DNA of 64,000 bases from Verrucomicrobiota bacterium. GTDB lineage: Bacteria; Verrucomicrobiota; Verrucomicrobiia; Opitutales; Opitutaceae. Below are positions 17,796 to 24,803 of the stretch, in pieces. Where the stretch lies: positions 62,001 through 126,000 of the forward strand of contig JAEYUW010000021.1 of the NCBI GenBank assembly GCA_023432225.1, read 5' to 3'. Made by a program: the position numbers and the translations under genes. Each line of letters starts with the position of its first letter. Position 1 is the first letter of the stretch. Below the pieces are notes generated by a model. That model was given only the letters and a program-made list of their open reading frames with translations. It did not search any database and was not told where the DNA came from.

Positions 17796-18986
17796 TCACA
17801 AATGAATCTCCGCCGGCAACACCGTGCCGGCGTTTTGTTTTTCCGGCACCGGCGTGCTCTTCAGCGGATAGCGGAACTGCCGACCCTCGAAGTTGTGGAA
17901 GACCACTTCGTCGTCCGTGATCTTCTCAAGATACTCCGGATTGATCGGCACTTTCCCACCGCCGCCGGGCGCGTCGATGACGTATTGCGGCACCGCGTAA
18001 CCGGTGGTGTGCCCGCGCAGCGCCTGGATGATCTCAATACCCTTGCGGACGTCCGCCTTGAAGTGCGCGCCGCCGGTGATGAGGTCCATCTGATAAATGT
18101 AGTAAGGGCGCACGCGCATGCGGAGCAGGCGATGCACGAGCGCCTTCATCACGTCGGCATCGTCGTTCACGCCACGGAGCAGCACGCTCTGGTTGCCGAG
18201 CGGCACGCCGGCGAACGACAGGCGCTCGCACGCGTCCTTCAGCTCCTGCGTGGCCTCGCGCGGGTGGTTCACGTGGATGCTCATCCAGATCGGACCGTGC
18301 TTCTTGAACACCTCGCACAGCTCCGGCGTGATGCGTTGCGGCAGGAACACCGGGATGCGCGAGCCGATGCGGATGAACTCCACGTGCTTGATCGCGCGCA
18401 GGCGCCCGAGCAGGTGATCGAGTTTCTTGTCGGAAAGCAGCAACGGATCGCCGCCCGAGAGCAACACGTCGCGGACCTCCGGGTGCGCCTCGATGTAGCG
18501 GAGGCCCTGCTCGTATTCCGGATGGAAGTTGTAGTCCTGCGCGTTCGAGACGAGGCGGCTGCGCGTGCAATAGCGGCAATAGCTCGCGCAACGATCCGTC
18601 ACGAGAAACAGCACGCGATCCGGGTAGCGATGCACGAGGCCCGGCACCGGCGAATGCTCGTCCTCGCCGAGCGAATCGAGCATTTCCTCGGAGGACACGA
18701 TGCTCTCGTCGACACGCGGGATGACCTGCTTGCGGATCGGGCAGTTCGGATCGTCGCGGTCGATCAGGTTGAAAAAATACGGCGTGATCGCGAGGGCGAG
18801 CTTGTGGCTGGCGAAGAGGCAACCGGCCTTCTCCTCGGGCGTGAGCGTCATGAGGCGCTCGAGTTGCTCGACCGTCGTGATGCGGTTCTTGAGCTGCCAC
18901 GTCCAGTCGCGCCAGTCGTTTTCCGGGATGTGCTGCCAGAGTCCTTGGCCTTCGAACCAGGCGGCGCGATCTTCAGTGTAAGGCAT
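17796..18986 (-). CDS. kamA: lysine 2,3-aminomutase
   Basis: A 396-residue radical-SAM, PLP-dependent enzyme that converts L-alpha-lysine to L-beta-lysine. The [4Fe-4S] cysteines are C133, C137 and C140 in CASYCRYC. PLP is expected on Lys345 in PGGGGKVPINP, and Asp301 (YQMDLITG) and Asp338 (YVIDAPGG) match the aspartates that hold the substrate side-chain amine in Clostridium KamA. These aspartates favour true KamA over EpmB, but there is no adjacent lysine-degradation or elongation-factor-P gene. Beta-lysine may serve as a compatible-solute precursor or in catabolism (inference). It is divergent from kdpA across a 199-base gap. Confidence 0.93.
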   Translation of the reverse strand: MPYTEDRAAWFEGQGLWQHIPENDWRDWTWQLKNRITTVEQLERLMTLTPEEKAGCLFASHKLALAITPYFFNLIDRDDPNCPIRKQVIPRVDESIVSSEEMLDSLGEDEHSPVPGLVHRYPDRVLFLVTDRCASYCRYCTRSRLVSNAQDYNFHPEYEQGLRYIEAHPEVRDVLLSGGDPLLLSDKKLDHLLGRLRAIKHVEFIRIGSRIPVFLPQRITPELCEVFKKHGPIWMSIHVNHPREATQELKDACERLSFAGVPLGNQSVLLRGVNDDADVMKALVHRLLRMRVRPYYIYQMDLITGGAHFKADVRKGIEIIQALRGHTTGYAVPQYVIDAPGGGGKVPINPEYLEKITDDEVVFHNFEGRQFRYPLKSTPVPEKQNAGTVLPAEIHL

Positions 18987-19185
18987 GATGCTGCAAAACG
19001 GCTATTCGGTTGGCGGGAGCTGTCAAACGACGGTTTGCGGGCAGGACCGGCACAGTTCCCCCGCATTTATCCCGGTGCGGAATCGCATTCCGACCGGAGC
19101 AAGCCACGGGAGCTTAGCGCTTTCTTAACGCTGCGGCGCCTAGGCTTAATTAGGCTCGGACGACGCGTGGCGTTATCGTCACGGC

Positions 19186-20871
19186 ATGACCGCCGCTGAC
19201 GCCACTTACCTCGCGCTCTTCGTTGCCACTCTGCTTGTCGCCACACCCCTGCTGGGATCATGGCTCGCAACCGTCCTGCGCGGCGAGACTACAAGCTGGC
19301 TGCGCTGGCTCCTGCCGCTCGAACGCGCGATCTATCGCGCCGGCGGCGTCGACGCGACCTCCGACATGACGTGGTCGCGCTACGCGTTCGCGCTCGTCGT
19401 TTTCAATCTTCTCGGCGGTGGCGCGGTCCTCGCCTTGCAACTCCTGCAAACGCACCTGCCGTTCAACCCGCAGGGTTTCGCCGCCGTCCCGCTCGGCGTC
19501 GCGGTGAACACCGCCGTCTCATTCCTCACCAACACCAATTGGCAGGCCTATTCCGGCGAGGCCTCGCTCAGCTACCTCACGCAGATGGCAGGACTGGGCG
19601 TCCAGAATTTCCTCAGCGCTGCCACCGGTCTCGCCGTCATGGCCGCACTCGCCCGCGGCTTCAGCCGCAAATCCGCGGCCGGCCTCGGCAATTTCTGGGC
19701 CGACCTCGTGCGCTCGACGCTCTACGTGCTCCTCCCGCTTTCGCTCGTGTTTGCCGTCGTGCTCGTTTCGCAGGGTGTCGTGCAATCCTTCGCCGCCTAC
19801 CCAACGGCCACGACGCTCGCCGGCACCGAACAGGTCATACCGCTTGGACCGGCGGCCTCGCAGATCGCGATCAAGCAGCTTGGCACGAACGGCGGCGGCT
19901 TCTTCGGCCTCAACTCGGCCCATCCGTTCGAGAACGCCACACCGCTTTCCAACTTCGTCGAAACGTTCGCGATCATCGTGCTGCCAGCCGCGTGTGTCTG
20001 GGCGTTCGGCCTGCTCGTCGGAGCGCGCCGCCACGCCACCGTGATTCTCGGCGTGATGGCCGCATTCCTCATCGGCGCAATCGGCCTGTCGCTCTGGAGC
20101 GAACTGAGCAGTCCGGGCGCGGCCACGCTGTCGATGGAGGGCAAGGAAGTCCGCATCGGCGTCATGCCCACGCTGCTCTTCGCCAACGTCACGACCGCCG
20201 TCTCGTGCGGCGCCGTCAACGCCATGCATTCCTCGCTCTCGCCCCTCGCCGGCGGCATTGCGCTGCTCAACATGCTGCTCGGCGAAATCGTCTTCGGCGG
20301 CGTCGGCGCCGGCCTCTACGGCATGATCATGGTCGTGATCCTCGCCGTGTTCCTCGCGGGCCTGATGGTCGGTCGCACCCCGGAATATCTCGGCAAGAAA
20401 ATCGAAGCCTTCGAGGTCCGCATGGCCGTGCTCGCCATCCTGCTGCCGTGCGCCGGCGTGTTGCTCGGCTGCACCGTATCCTTCGCCACCGAGGCCGGCC
20501 GCGCCGCCGTCGGCCATTCCGGCCCGCACGCGCTCACGGAGATCCTCTACGCGTGGGGCTCGATGGCCAACAATAACGGCTCCGCCTTCGGCAGTCTCAC
20601 TGCCACCGGCAATCTCTACACGTGGGGCGGCGCGCTCGCGATGCTGCTCGGCCGCTTCGGCGTGATCGTGCCTGTGCTCGCCCTCGCCGGCCGCTTCGCC
20701 GCCAAGAAAACCGTTCCGCCCTCGAGCGGCACTTTCCCCACGGATGGCCCGCTCTTCGCCGTCCTCCTCGCGGGCACGATCGTTATCGAAGTCGCCCTGA
20801 TCTACTTCCCCGCTCTCACGCTCGGCCCGGGACTCGAACACCTCCTCCTCGCCGCCGGCCGCACGTTCTGA
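19186..20871 (+). CDS. kdpA: potassium-transporting ATPase subunit KdpA
   Basis: The 561-residue channel-like, K+-translocating subunit of the high-affinity Kdp P-type ATPase. It has about ten membrane spans and four selectivity-loop regions, including TNTNWQAYSGE, GTNGGGFFGLNSAHPFENATPL, TTAVSCGAVNAMH and MANNNGSAFGS, which match KdpA. ATG 19186 gives the expected length. It begins the kdp cluster; expression should depend on the KdpDE pair encoded downstream. A 285-base gap, unusual for kdp operons, separates it from kdpB. Confidence 0.97.
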   Translation: MTAADATYLALFVATLLVATPLLGSWLATVLRGETTSWLRWLLPLERAIYRAGGVDATSDMTWSRYAFALVVFNLLGGGAVLALQLLQTHLPFNPQGFAAVPLGVAVNTAVSFLTNTNWQAYSGEASLSYLTQMAGLGVQNFLSAATGLAVMAALARGFSRKSAAGLGNFWADLVRSTLYVLLPLSLVFAVVLVSQGVVQSFAAYPTATTLAGTEQVIPLGPAASQIAIKQLGTNGGGFFGLNSAHPFENATPLSNFVETFAIIVLPAACVWAFGLLVGARRHATVILGVMAAFLIGAIGLSLWSELSSPGAATLSMEGKEVRIGVMPTLLFANVTTAVSCGAVNAMHSSLSPLAGGIALLNMLLGEIVFGGVGAGLYGMIMVVILAVFLAGLMVGRTPEYLGKKIEAFEVRMAVLAILLPCAGVLLGCTVSFATEAGRAAVGHSGPHALTEILYAWGSMANNNGSAFGSLTATGNLYTWGGALAMLLGRFGVIVPVLALAGRFAAKKTVPPSSGTFPTDGPLFAVLLAGTIVIEVALIYFPALTLGPGLEHLLLAAGRTF

Positions 20872-20895
20872 GCCCAGCGCCGCCAAATCCATTTA

Positions 20896-20910
20896 TGGGG
20901 TAATACGCCA
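20896..20910. promoter_or_regulatory. odd-centre palindrome, kdpA-kdpB gap, site 1
   Basis: TGGGGTAATACGCCA is a 15-base palindrome about a central A with one mismatched pair. It shares TGGSGTAWTACGCCA with site 2 in this gap and with two sites before cdd. It begins 25 bases after the kdpA stop. An operator is the simplest reading. Confidence 0.5.
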
Positions 20911-21078
20911 CAATCGATCGCTCGCCTCACCCTCCGTTCCAACGCCGACTCATCATCTCATGGGTTACCCGACCACCTCACTCTCCTCTCATTTTCTCTC
21001 GCTCCTGGCACCGTGATCGCGAAAGCCGCGGACACGCTCGCCACTCCAGCTCCAGCCACCGAACCGCCCGATTAATTC

Positions 21079-21095
21079 ATGGCGTAATACGCCAT
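21079..21095. promoter_or_regulatory. odd-centre palindrome, kdpA-kdpB gap, site 2
   Basis: ATGGCGTAATACGCCAT is a perfect 17-base palindrome about a central A. Its centre is 184 bases from site 1 and it lies 62 bases before kdpB. The sequence between the two sites is pyrimidine-rich and holds no convincing gene, apart from an 18-codon ORF at 20960 that I do not support. Confidence 0.55.
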
Positions 21096-21156
21096 AAAGT
21101 CTCTGCGCCATCCGGCGCACGCTTCGTGCCTTGGAAACATCCTCCCTTCGTCGCTC

Positions 21157-23232
21157 ATGAAAAACACTTCCGCCTCCGCTTGGAACGTCGCCTTGCTCCG
21201 CCGCGCCGCGCTCGATGCCGTGCGCAAGCTCGACCCGCGCGCGCTCTGGCGCAACCCCGTCATCTTCGTCACCGCCCTCGGCGCGGTCGCCGTTACGTTC
21301 GTCGCGGCCCGCGATCTGTTCGCCGACGCGCTCACGGGCTTCACGATCCAGATCACCCTTTGGCTGTGGTTCACCGTGCTGTTCGCGACCTTTGCCGAAG
21401 CCATCGCTGAAGGTCGCGGCAAGGCCCAAGCCGATTCCCTCAAGCGTGCGCGTTCGCAGGTGTTTGCCCGCCTCGTCCGCGCCGGGCGCGAGGAGCGCGT
21501 CGCCGCCACCGACCTGCGCAAGGGCGATGTCGTCGTGTGCGAGGCGAAGGACGTGATCCCCGCCGACGGCGAAGTCATCGAGGGCATCGCGAGCGTCGAC
21601 GAATCCGCCATCACCGGCGAATCCGCGCCGGTCGTGCGCGAGAGCGGCGGCGATCGCAGCGCCGTCACCGGCGGCACGCGCGTGCTGAGCGACCGCATCG
21701 TCGTGCGCATCACCGTCGAGCCGGGTTCGGGCTTCCTCGACCGCATGATCGGCCTCGTCGAAGGCGCCTCGCGCCAGCGCACGCCGAACGAGATTGCCCT
21801 CGGCATCCTGCTCGTCGCGCTCACCGCGATCTTTCTTGGCGTCGTCGCCACGCTGCCGTTCTTCGCGCGCTTCAGCGAATCGCTCGCCGGTCAACCGGGT
21901 GCGGTCGACACCTCGTTGCCCGTGCTCGTGTCGCTCTTCGTCTGCCTCATCCCGACGACGATCGGCGGTCTTCTCAGCGCCATCGGCATCAGCGGCATCG
22001 ACCGCCTGATCCGTCGCAACGTCATCGCCACCTCCGGCCGCGCGGTCGAGGCGGCGGGCGACATCGACGTGCTCCTCCTCGACAAGACCGGCACGATCAC
22101 GCTCGGCAACCGGCAGGCCGTGGAGTTCCTGCCCGCTCCCGGCGTCGCGGCGGAGCGCCTCGCCTCCGCCGCGCAACTCGCCTCGCTCGCCGACGAGACG
22201 CCCGAGGGCCGCAGCATCGCCGTGCTCGCGAAAGAAAAATTCAACCTGCGCGAGCGCGAGGTCGCCGCCCCGCACGCGACCTTCGTGCCCTTCGCCGCGC
22301 AGACGCGCATGAGCGGCGTCGATCTCGCGGGCCGCTCCATTCGCAAAGGCGCCGCCGACAGTGTGCGCGCCTGGGTCGCCGCGCGCGGCGGCGCGTGGCC
22401 CGCCGAAGTCGCCGCCACCGTCGAGCGTATCGCCAAGGCCGGCGGCACGCCGCTCGTCGTGGCCGAAGACGCCACTGCGCTCGGCGTCGTTTACCTGAAA
22501 GACGTCGTCAAGGGCGGCATCAAGGAGCGTTTCGCCGAACTCCGCCGCATGGGCATCCGCACCGTGATGATCACCGGCGACAACCCGCTGACCGCCGCCG
22601 CCATCGCCGCCGAGGCCGGCGTGGACGATTTCCTCGCGCAAGCCACGCCCGAGATGAAACTCGCGCGCATCCGCGCCGAGCAAGCCGCTGGCCGCCTCGT
22701 CGCGATGACCGGCGACGGCACCAATGACGCCCCTGCCCTCGCGCAGGCCGACGTCGGCGTCGCGATGAACACCGGCACGCAAGCCGCCCGCGAAGCCGGC
22801 AACATGGTCGACCTCGACTCGAACCCGACGAAACTCATCGAGATCGTCGAGATCGGCAAACAGCTGCTCATGACGCGCGGCGCGCTGACGACGTTCTCCG
22901 TCGCCAACGACGTCGCGAAATACTTCGCGATCGTCCCCGCGATGTTCGCCGCGCTCTACGCCGTTTCCGGCGCCGCCACCGGTCCGCTCGCCGCGCTGAA
23001 CGTCATGGCGCTGCACTCGCCGCACAGCGCGATCCTCAGCGCCGTGATTTTCAACGCGCTGATCATCGTCGCGCTCGTGCCGCTCGCGCTCCGCGGCGTC
23101 GCCTACCGCGCGCTCCCCGCCGCCGACCTGTTGCGCCGCAACCTCGTCGTCTACGGCCTCGGCGGTCTCGTCGCGCCGTTCATCGGCATCAAGCTCATCG
23201 ACCTCGCCCTCGTCTCGCTCCGGCTCGCGTGA
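21157..23232 (+). CDS. kdpB: potassium-transporting P-type ATPase subunit KdpB
   Basis: The 691-residue catalytic subunit that hydrolyses ATP to drive K+ import. Phosphorylation Asp309 lies in LLDKTGTITLGN; TGES lies in DESAITGESAPVV and the hinge in MTGDGTNDAPALAQADVG. The nucleotide domain has FVPFAAQTRMSGVD and IRKGA. Its stop TGA overlaps the GTG start of the next small gene (GTGA), indicating translational coupling. Confidence 0.97.
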   Translation: MKNTSASAWNVALLRRAALDAVRKLDPRALWRNPVIFVTALGAVAVTFVAARDLFADALTGFTIQITLWLWFTVLFATFAEAIAEGRGKAQADSLKRARSQVFARLVRAGREERVAATDLRKGDVVVCEAKDVIPADGEVIEGIASVDESAITGESAPVVRESGGDRSAVTGGTRVLSDRIVVRITVEPGSGFLDRMIGLVEGASRQRTPNEIALGILLVALTAIFLGVVATLPFFARFSESLAGQPGAVDTSLPVLVSLFVCLIPTTIGGLLSAIGISGIDRLIRRNVIATSGRAVEAAGDIDVLLLDKTGTITLGNRQAVEFLPAPGVAAERLASAAQLASLADETPEGRSIAVLAKEKFNLREREVAAPHATFVPFAAQTRMSGVDLAGRSIRKGAADSVRAWVAARGGAWPAEVAATVERIAKAGGTPLVVAEDATALGVVYLKDVVKGGIKERFAELRRMGIRTVMITGDNPLTAAAIAAEAGVDDFLAQATPEMKLARIRAEQAAGRLVAMTGDGTNDAPALAQADVGVAMNTGTQAAREAGNMVDLDSNPTKLIEIVEIGKQLLMTRGALTTFSVANDVAKYFAIVPAMFAALYAVSGAATGPLAALNVMALHSPHSAILSAVIFNALIIVALVPLALRGVAYRALPAADLLRRNLVVYGLGGLVAPFIGIKLIDLALVSLRLA

Positions 23233-23408
23233 AACCGCTCTTCCGCAAACTCAGGCTCTGGTGCCGCGAGCAATGGCTGATCGCCGTGGTGCTCGGCGGA
23301 TTGGCCCTGCTCGCTCTGATCCTGCTCGCCCTCGATGCCGCGCGTCGTCCGCCGGACAGCGAACCGCGCTTCGGCACCGTGAAATCCGTGAAACCCTCTT
23401 CCCCATGA
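23229..23408 (+). CDS. small single-span membrane protein between kdpB and kdpC
   Basis: A 59-residue protein starting at GTG 23229. Its start overlaps the kdpB stop by three bases (GTGA) and its stop overlaps the kdpC start (ATGA at 23405-23408), so translation is coupled at both ends. The plan is a basic N-terminus (VKPLFRKLRLWCREQ), one hydrophobic helix (WLIAVVLGGLALLALILLAL) and a short polar tail with basic residues (DAARRPPDSEPRFG). It is twice the length of E. coli KdpF (29 residues) and in a different position (KdpF precedes KdpA), but a KdpF-like stabilising role is plausible. No motif names it. Coding capacity is inferred from spacing and composition. Confidence 0.7.
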   Translation: MKPLFRKLRLWCREQWLIAVVLGGLALLALILLALDAARRPPDSEPRFGTVKSVKPSSP

Positions 23409-23962
23409 AAACCACTCTCGCCGCTCTGCGTCTCCTCGTCGCGCTCACGCTCCTCACCGGTCTCGCCTACCCGCTCGCCGTCTGGGCGCTCGGCCGCGCG
23501 TTCTTCCGCGATGCCGCCGAGGGCTCGCTGCTGCACCGCGACGGTAAACTCGTCGGCTCCGCGTTGCTCGCGCAGAAAACCACGGATGCGCGCTACTTCT
23601 CGCCGCGCCCCTCCGCCGGCGACTACGCGACCGTCGCCTCCGGCGCGAGCAACCAGTCATGGACCAACGCCAAGCTGCGCGCCGCCATCGACGAGCGCCG
23701 CGCCGCCTACGCTCCCGCGTCCGACGTTCCCGCCGACCTGCTCACCGCCAGCGGCGGCGGCCTCGACCCTGAAATCTCCGCCGACGCCGCGCGTTTCCAG
23801 CTTCCGCGCGTTGCCGCCGCACGCCACTTCGACGCCACCCAACGCGCCCGCCTCGAAAAAATCGTCGCCGATTCCGTCGAGGGCGGCGGCCTCACACCTG
23901 CGCGCGTCAACGTCCTGCAACTCAACCTCGCCGTCGACGCCGCTTTTCCGGCCTCCCGCTGA
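23405..23962 (+). CDS. kdpC: potassium-transporting ATPase subunit KdpC
   Basis: The 185-residue KdpC subunit: one N-terminal transmembrane helix (LRLLVALTLLTGLAYPLAVWALG) and a periplasmic domain with SALLAQKTTDARYFSPRPSA, ASGASNQSWTN and DLLTASGGGLDPEISADAA, all typical of KdpC. KdpC stabilises the KdpFABC complex and may raise K+ or ATP affinity. The start at 23405 is fixed by the ATGA overlap with the small gene upstream. Confidence 0.96.
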   Translation: MKTTLAALRLLVALTLLTGLAYPLAVWALGRAFFRDAAEGSLLHRDGKLVGSALLAQKTTDARYFSPRPSAGDYATVASGASNQSWTNAKLRAAIDERRAAYAPASDVPADLLTASGGGLDPEISADAARFQLPRVAAARHFDATQRARLEKIVADSVEGGGLTPARVNVLQLNLAVDAAFPASR

Positions 23963-23982
23963 TTCCGCTTCCGCCTTTTTCC

Positions 23983-24780
23983 ATGCACGTTCCACGTCTC
24001 GTCTCCGTCTTCGCGCTCGCCGCGACGCTCATTCAACCGCTCCGCGCGCAGGTCGCCCCCGCCGCTGCGCCGGCGCCCGAAACTCCCGCGCTCAAACTCA
24101 CGCTGACACCCGCCTACGTCTCGCAATACATGTTCCGCGGCACCCGCCTCGGCGGCCAGTCGTTCCAGCCGACCGTCGCCGCCGCCTACGGCGACGCCAG
24201 CGTCGGCCTGTGGGCCAACTTCCCGCTCGCGAAAAAAGTCCCCGGCCAGTCCGATCCGGAATTCGATTTCTTCGGCACCTGGAATTTCAAGCTGAACGAC
24301 ACCGTCACGCTTGTTCCCGGCTTCACCACCTACGTCTATCCGCGCGCCGAATCGGCGAACGGTTTCTACAAATTCACCTTCGAGCCGAGCCTCGCGCTCA
24401 ACCTTAGCGTCGCTGGCCTCACGCTCACGCCCAAGTCCTACTACGACGTCGTGCTCCGCGGCCCAACCTGGGAGTTGACCGCCGCGAAAACCGTTTCGCT
24501 TTCCGCGCCCGCCATCGACTTCACGTTCAGCGCCACCGCCGGCACGTTTAGCTGGCGCGACGCCGTGAACAACACCGCGCCCCGCGTCCGCAACGACGGC
24601 GACTATTGGTCCGCCGGCGTCACGGCCACGCACGCCTTCAGCGCCACCACGTCGCTGTCGCTCGGCTGGATGCTCACCGCGGGCCGCGACAACACGTTCG
24701 AGTCCGCCGGCGCCAGCGTCGACAACGCCCTCGCCGTTCGCCGCGGCGTCTTCACGCTCGCGTGGAGCTGGACGCGATAA
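23983..24780 (+). CDS. TorF-like (TIGR02001-type) outer-membrane porin within the kdp cluster
   Basis: A 265-residue exported beta-barrel protein. A signal peptide (first ~24 residues, ending PLRAQ) precedes LTLTPAYVSQYMFRGTRLGG, the start pattern of the TIGR02001/TorF-like putative porin group. Alternating strands follow, ending in an aromatic C-terminus (FTLAWSWTR) suited to outer-membrane insertion. It lies 20 bases after kdpC and 23 before kdpD, so it is almost certainly cotranscribed. The position suggests K+ entry across the outer membrane under K+ limitation (inference). Confidence 0.8.
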   Translation: MHVPRLVSVFALAATLIQPLRAQVAPAAAPAPETPALKLTLTPAYVSQYMFRGTRLGGQSFQPTVAAAYGDASVGLWANFPLAKKVPGQSDPEFDFFGTWNFKLNDTVTLVPGFTTYVYPRAESANGFYKFTFEPSLALNLSVAGLTLTPKSYYDVVLRGPTWELTAAKTVSLSAPAIDFTFSATAGTFSWRDAVNNTAPRVRNDGDYWSAGVTATHAFSATTSLSLGWMLTAGRDNTFESAGASVDNALAVRRGVFTLAWSWTR

Positions 24781-24803
24781 GGCCGCCGCGTCATCGTTGA
24801 AAT

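Noticed and set aside
17796..18986. EpmB (elongation factor P lysine aminomutase)
   Set aside because: The length, both substrate-amine aspartates (301, 338) and lack of efp or epmA nearby fit KamA better, although genome context would be needed to exclude it fully.
20960..21016. An 18-codon ORF in the kdpA-kdpB gap as KdpF
   Set aside because: It has no hydrophobic helix like KdpF and no coupling to kdpA or kdpB. The 59-codon gene after kdpB is a far better candidate.
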